Positions 63,601-64,000 of a DNA stretch of 64,000 nt are shown in pieces; position 1 is the first letter of the stretch, and every line of letters begins with the position of its first letter. Both the position numbers and the translations under genes were made by a program. The notes beneath the pieces were generated by a model. That model was not told the DNA's origin and made no database searches. It saw nothing but the letters and a program-made list of their open reading frames with translations. This DNA is from Flavobacteriaceae bacterium. Lineage in GTDB: Bacteria; Bacteroidota; Bacteroidia; Flavobacteriales; Flavobacteriaceae. The stretch is taken from assembly GCA_014075215.1 (NCBI GenBank), contig CP046177.1, positions 4,154,501 through 4,218,500 on the forward strand, written 5' to 3'.

Positions 63601-63901
63601 CATCAGAGTTATCCGTTTTATAATACATTGGAAAGCCATCCTCCGAAACTTTCATAAGTTCATAAAGGGTTCCGTTACTGTTGGTATACTTGATGCGCCA
63701 ACCTTTTCGGATGGCCATTGCTATGGCTTTTTCTTTTTCTCTTAAGAAATTAGATTTGAATGTTTCCGATAAACTTGATAACTTATTTAGGTTATAATTT
63801 TTTTTTATTTCTTCTATTTGTAACCTTGTTTGTGAAAAACTAGAAAAAGAGGATACTAAAAAAAAGCATACAATTAATTTTTTGAAAGATTTTTGTGTCA
63901 T
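60602..63901 (-). CDS. Secreted subtilisin-like (S8) protease with T9SS tail
   Basis: 1099 residues. Signal peptide 1-23 (FFLVSSFSSFSQ). S8 catalytic triad: D131 in YIWDGGLARSTHQ, H163 in LSFHGAHVTGII, S351 in ISGTSMSSPNV. N155-type oxyanion Asn in TSAGNSGND. After the protease come beta-sandwich/fibronectin-like parts (about 425-760), including YYWRVKPENTCGTNSSF. A P-domain-like section follows (about 770-930: GTWFIAMRDLVADDGGNIAA). It ends in a type A T9SS sorting domain (VFPNPSTGEINVSVDTSLND, VLQLYDLQGRLIY, NGIYLLKI). Thus exported to the outside or cell surface. It stands alone, with a terminator opposite. Confidence 0.95.
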   Translation of the reverse strand: MTQKSFKKLIVCFFLVSSFSSFSQTRLQIEEIKKNYNLNKLSSLSETFKSNFLREKEKAIAMAIRKGWRIKYTNSNGTLYELMKVSEDGFPMYYKTDNSDAALSTRTNWLHNNGGLGLNLEGQGMTAYIWDGGLARSTHQEYDGAGGDNRYSIGDGTSTLSFHGAHVTGIIIASGVDAEAKGMTPQAKGIGHDWNNDESEITDAAANGMLLSNHSYGFALEDVSDWIAGAYISNSRNLDEILYNAPYYLNVTSAGNSGNDNTSNAVPLAGNASFDKLTGWSTSKNNLVVANAQDATINGDGTLNFVSINGGSSEGPTDDLRIKPDITGNGTSLHSTFESADNAYARISGTSMSSPNVCGSLLLLQQHYNNTQGVFMRAATLKGLALHTADDGSFTVPGPDATWGWGLLNAKKAAETITDRGLLSEIRELELSQGETHTLTVKADGVNPLIASISWTDVPGTAVSGVANDGTPVLVNDLDIRVSNTTGTFMPWRLTSVNTNDKGDNIVDPYERVDVGVGSGDYTITVTHKGTLTNGSQRFSLIVTGISSDFTIATTTSAVDTCTSGNALFNFNYRQSIPTTTNFTAENLPTGMTANFSTTSLSADGNFTVTFENLDGLDPGTYSVDIVGNNGNISKRETVQVRIFKDDFTNHPVVLSTPADGEREVSMSQTPLTWQNNINAQSYLVQVSDTPSFSTIIASGNETDTDFIATGLSEDTVYYWRVKPENTCGTNSSFSEIRSFQTGIANCSYTYTATDFSSGFVGGLEANEIASVPIAVTDNIVIDKLTASVTINHTNVSNLRVFIQEPNALGSNNIYFLNNPCDGTDNIDATFDDDGSVLSCSPLAPAITGTIAPAEKLSAERGKNAMGTWFIAMRDLVADDGGNIAAASITICTKEPNSSPPAFTSNVLTAVANASETIMATHMEATTASETAAQQVYTLVVAPALGSITKNGIPIIVSDTFTQEDINLGRMAFTNSQTSVFNDEFKVDILNGTNGWLPNQTVSISATASLDSFDLGSISVFPNPSTGEINVSVDTSLNDAMVLQLYDLQGRLIYASKDNTITTGFFSKKIDVNAISNGIYLLKIKQGNKAGIKKVIISK

Positions 63902-63955
63902 TGCATTTAGAATTTCTCACGAATATAAGGATTTTTATTGTCTTCGTTTAGAATT
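63902..63955. promoter_or_regulatory. Short divergent promoter region
   Basis: 54 bases between the protease start and the next gene's ATG. A TATATTCG box on the minus strand (63920-63927) is one base off TAnnTTTG and could serve the protease. No clear box for the rightward gene. Confidence 0.3.
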
Positions 63956-64000
63956 ATGGATCAATCCGAAAACTTGTGGGATTTTAAAGATATTATTGAA
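63956..64000 (+). CDS. 5' end of a gene cut by the window edge
   Basis: ATG at 63956 followed by 15 codons reading MDQSENLWDFKDIIE with no stop. Too short to identify. Inferred only from the open frame directly after a divergent gap. Confidence 0.4.
   Translation, partial: MDQSENLWDFKDIIE

Overview
The window reads as a low-GC Bacteroidota chromosome, most likely a marine member of the Flavobacteriaceae. The signs are type IX secretion (T9SS) substrates with type A and type B C-terminal sorting domains, a SprB-like repeat protein followed by a PorP/SprF-like partner, a TonB-dependent receptor with a carboxypeptidase-regulatory-like N-terminal domain, TAnnTTTG-type -7 promoter boxes without clear Shine-Dalgarno sequences, and the gene order ftsX-DUF3098-uppP-truB. 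No rRNA, tRNA or CRISPR array was seen.

Layout. 1-8.9 kb: the 3'-truncated end of gyrB (minus), then a giant SprB-repeat adhesin with 807-bp near-identical internal duplications and one frameshift, and its PorP/SprF partner. 9.1-12 kb: an accessory strip of decayed IS66 and RHS remnants, a DUF433/DUF5615 toxin-antitoxin-like pair and small hypothetical genes. 12-14.9 kb: a LuxE-like gene, a YHS protein and purD. 15.2-39.1 kb: one long minus-strand surface-polysaccharide locus. In transcription order it runs rnpA, an S41 peptidase, a DUF6909-like gene, a Wzz-like protein, rfbB-rfbA-rfbC, pseB-pseC-pseF-pseG, two formyltransferase-like genes, a PIG-L deacetylase, pseI, Wzx, a capsule-type gene, three polymerase/ligase-like membrane proteins, GT4, the initiating polyprenyl-P sugar transferase and a GT2. 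It can make a CMP-pseudaminic-acid-type sugar and dTDP-4-keto-6-deoxy sugars, assemble a repeat unit on undecaprenyl phosphate, flip it and polymerise it. A recognisable pseH is absent, and two formyltransferase homologues plus a deacetylase sit in its place.

39.2-52.4 kb: mostly housekeeping genes (acyl-CoA dehydrogenase, TesB thioesterase, CNNM/CBS protein, LpxL-like acyltransferase, LolE-like permease, rbfA, methylmalonyl-CoA epimerase). Among them lie an IS110-like remnant, an XRE regulator and a TPP riboswitch upstream of a TonB receptor. 52.4-57.2 kb: an accessory strip with a 211-bp MITE-like element and a surface lipoprotein gene split by an intact IS3-family element, followed by small membrane and lipoprotein genes. 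57.4-60 kb: ftsX, DUF3098, uppP (frameshifted) and truB. 60-64 kb: a lipoprotein, a secreted subtilisin-like protease with a T9SS tail, and the start of one more gene.

The most noteworthy items are the pseH-less pseudaminic acid locus; two non-autonomous mobile element types recognisable from terminal inverted repeats and exact target duplications (three copies with 3-bp duplications, one with an 8-bp duplication); the IS3 insertion that splits a possible toxin-like surface lipoprotein; a shared 12-bp motif upstream of two unrelated lipoprotein genes; and three single-base frameshifts that need read-level checking.
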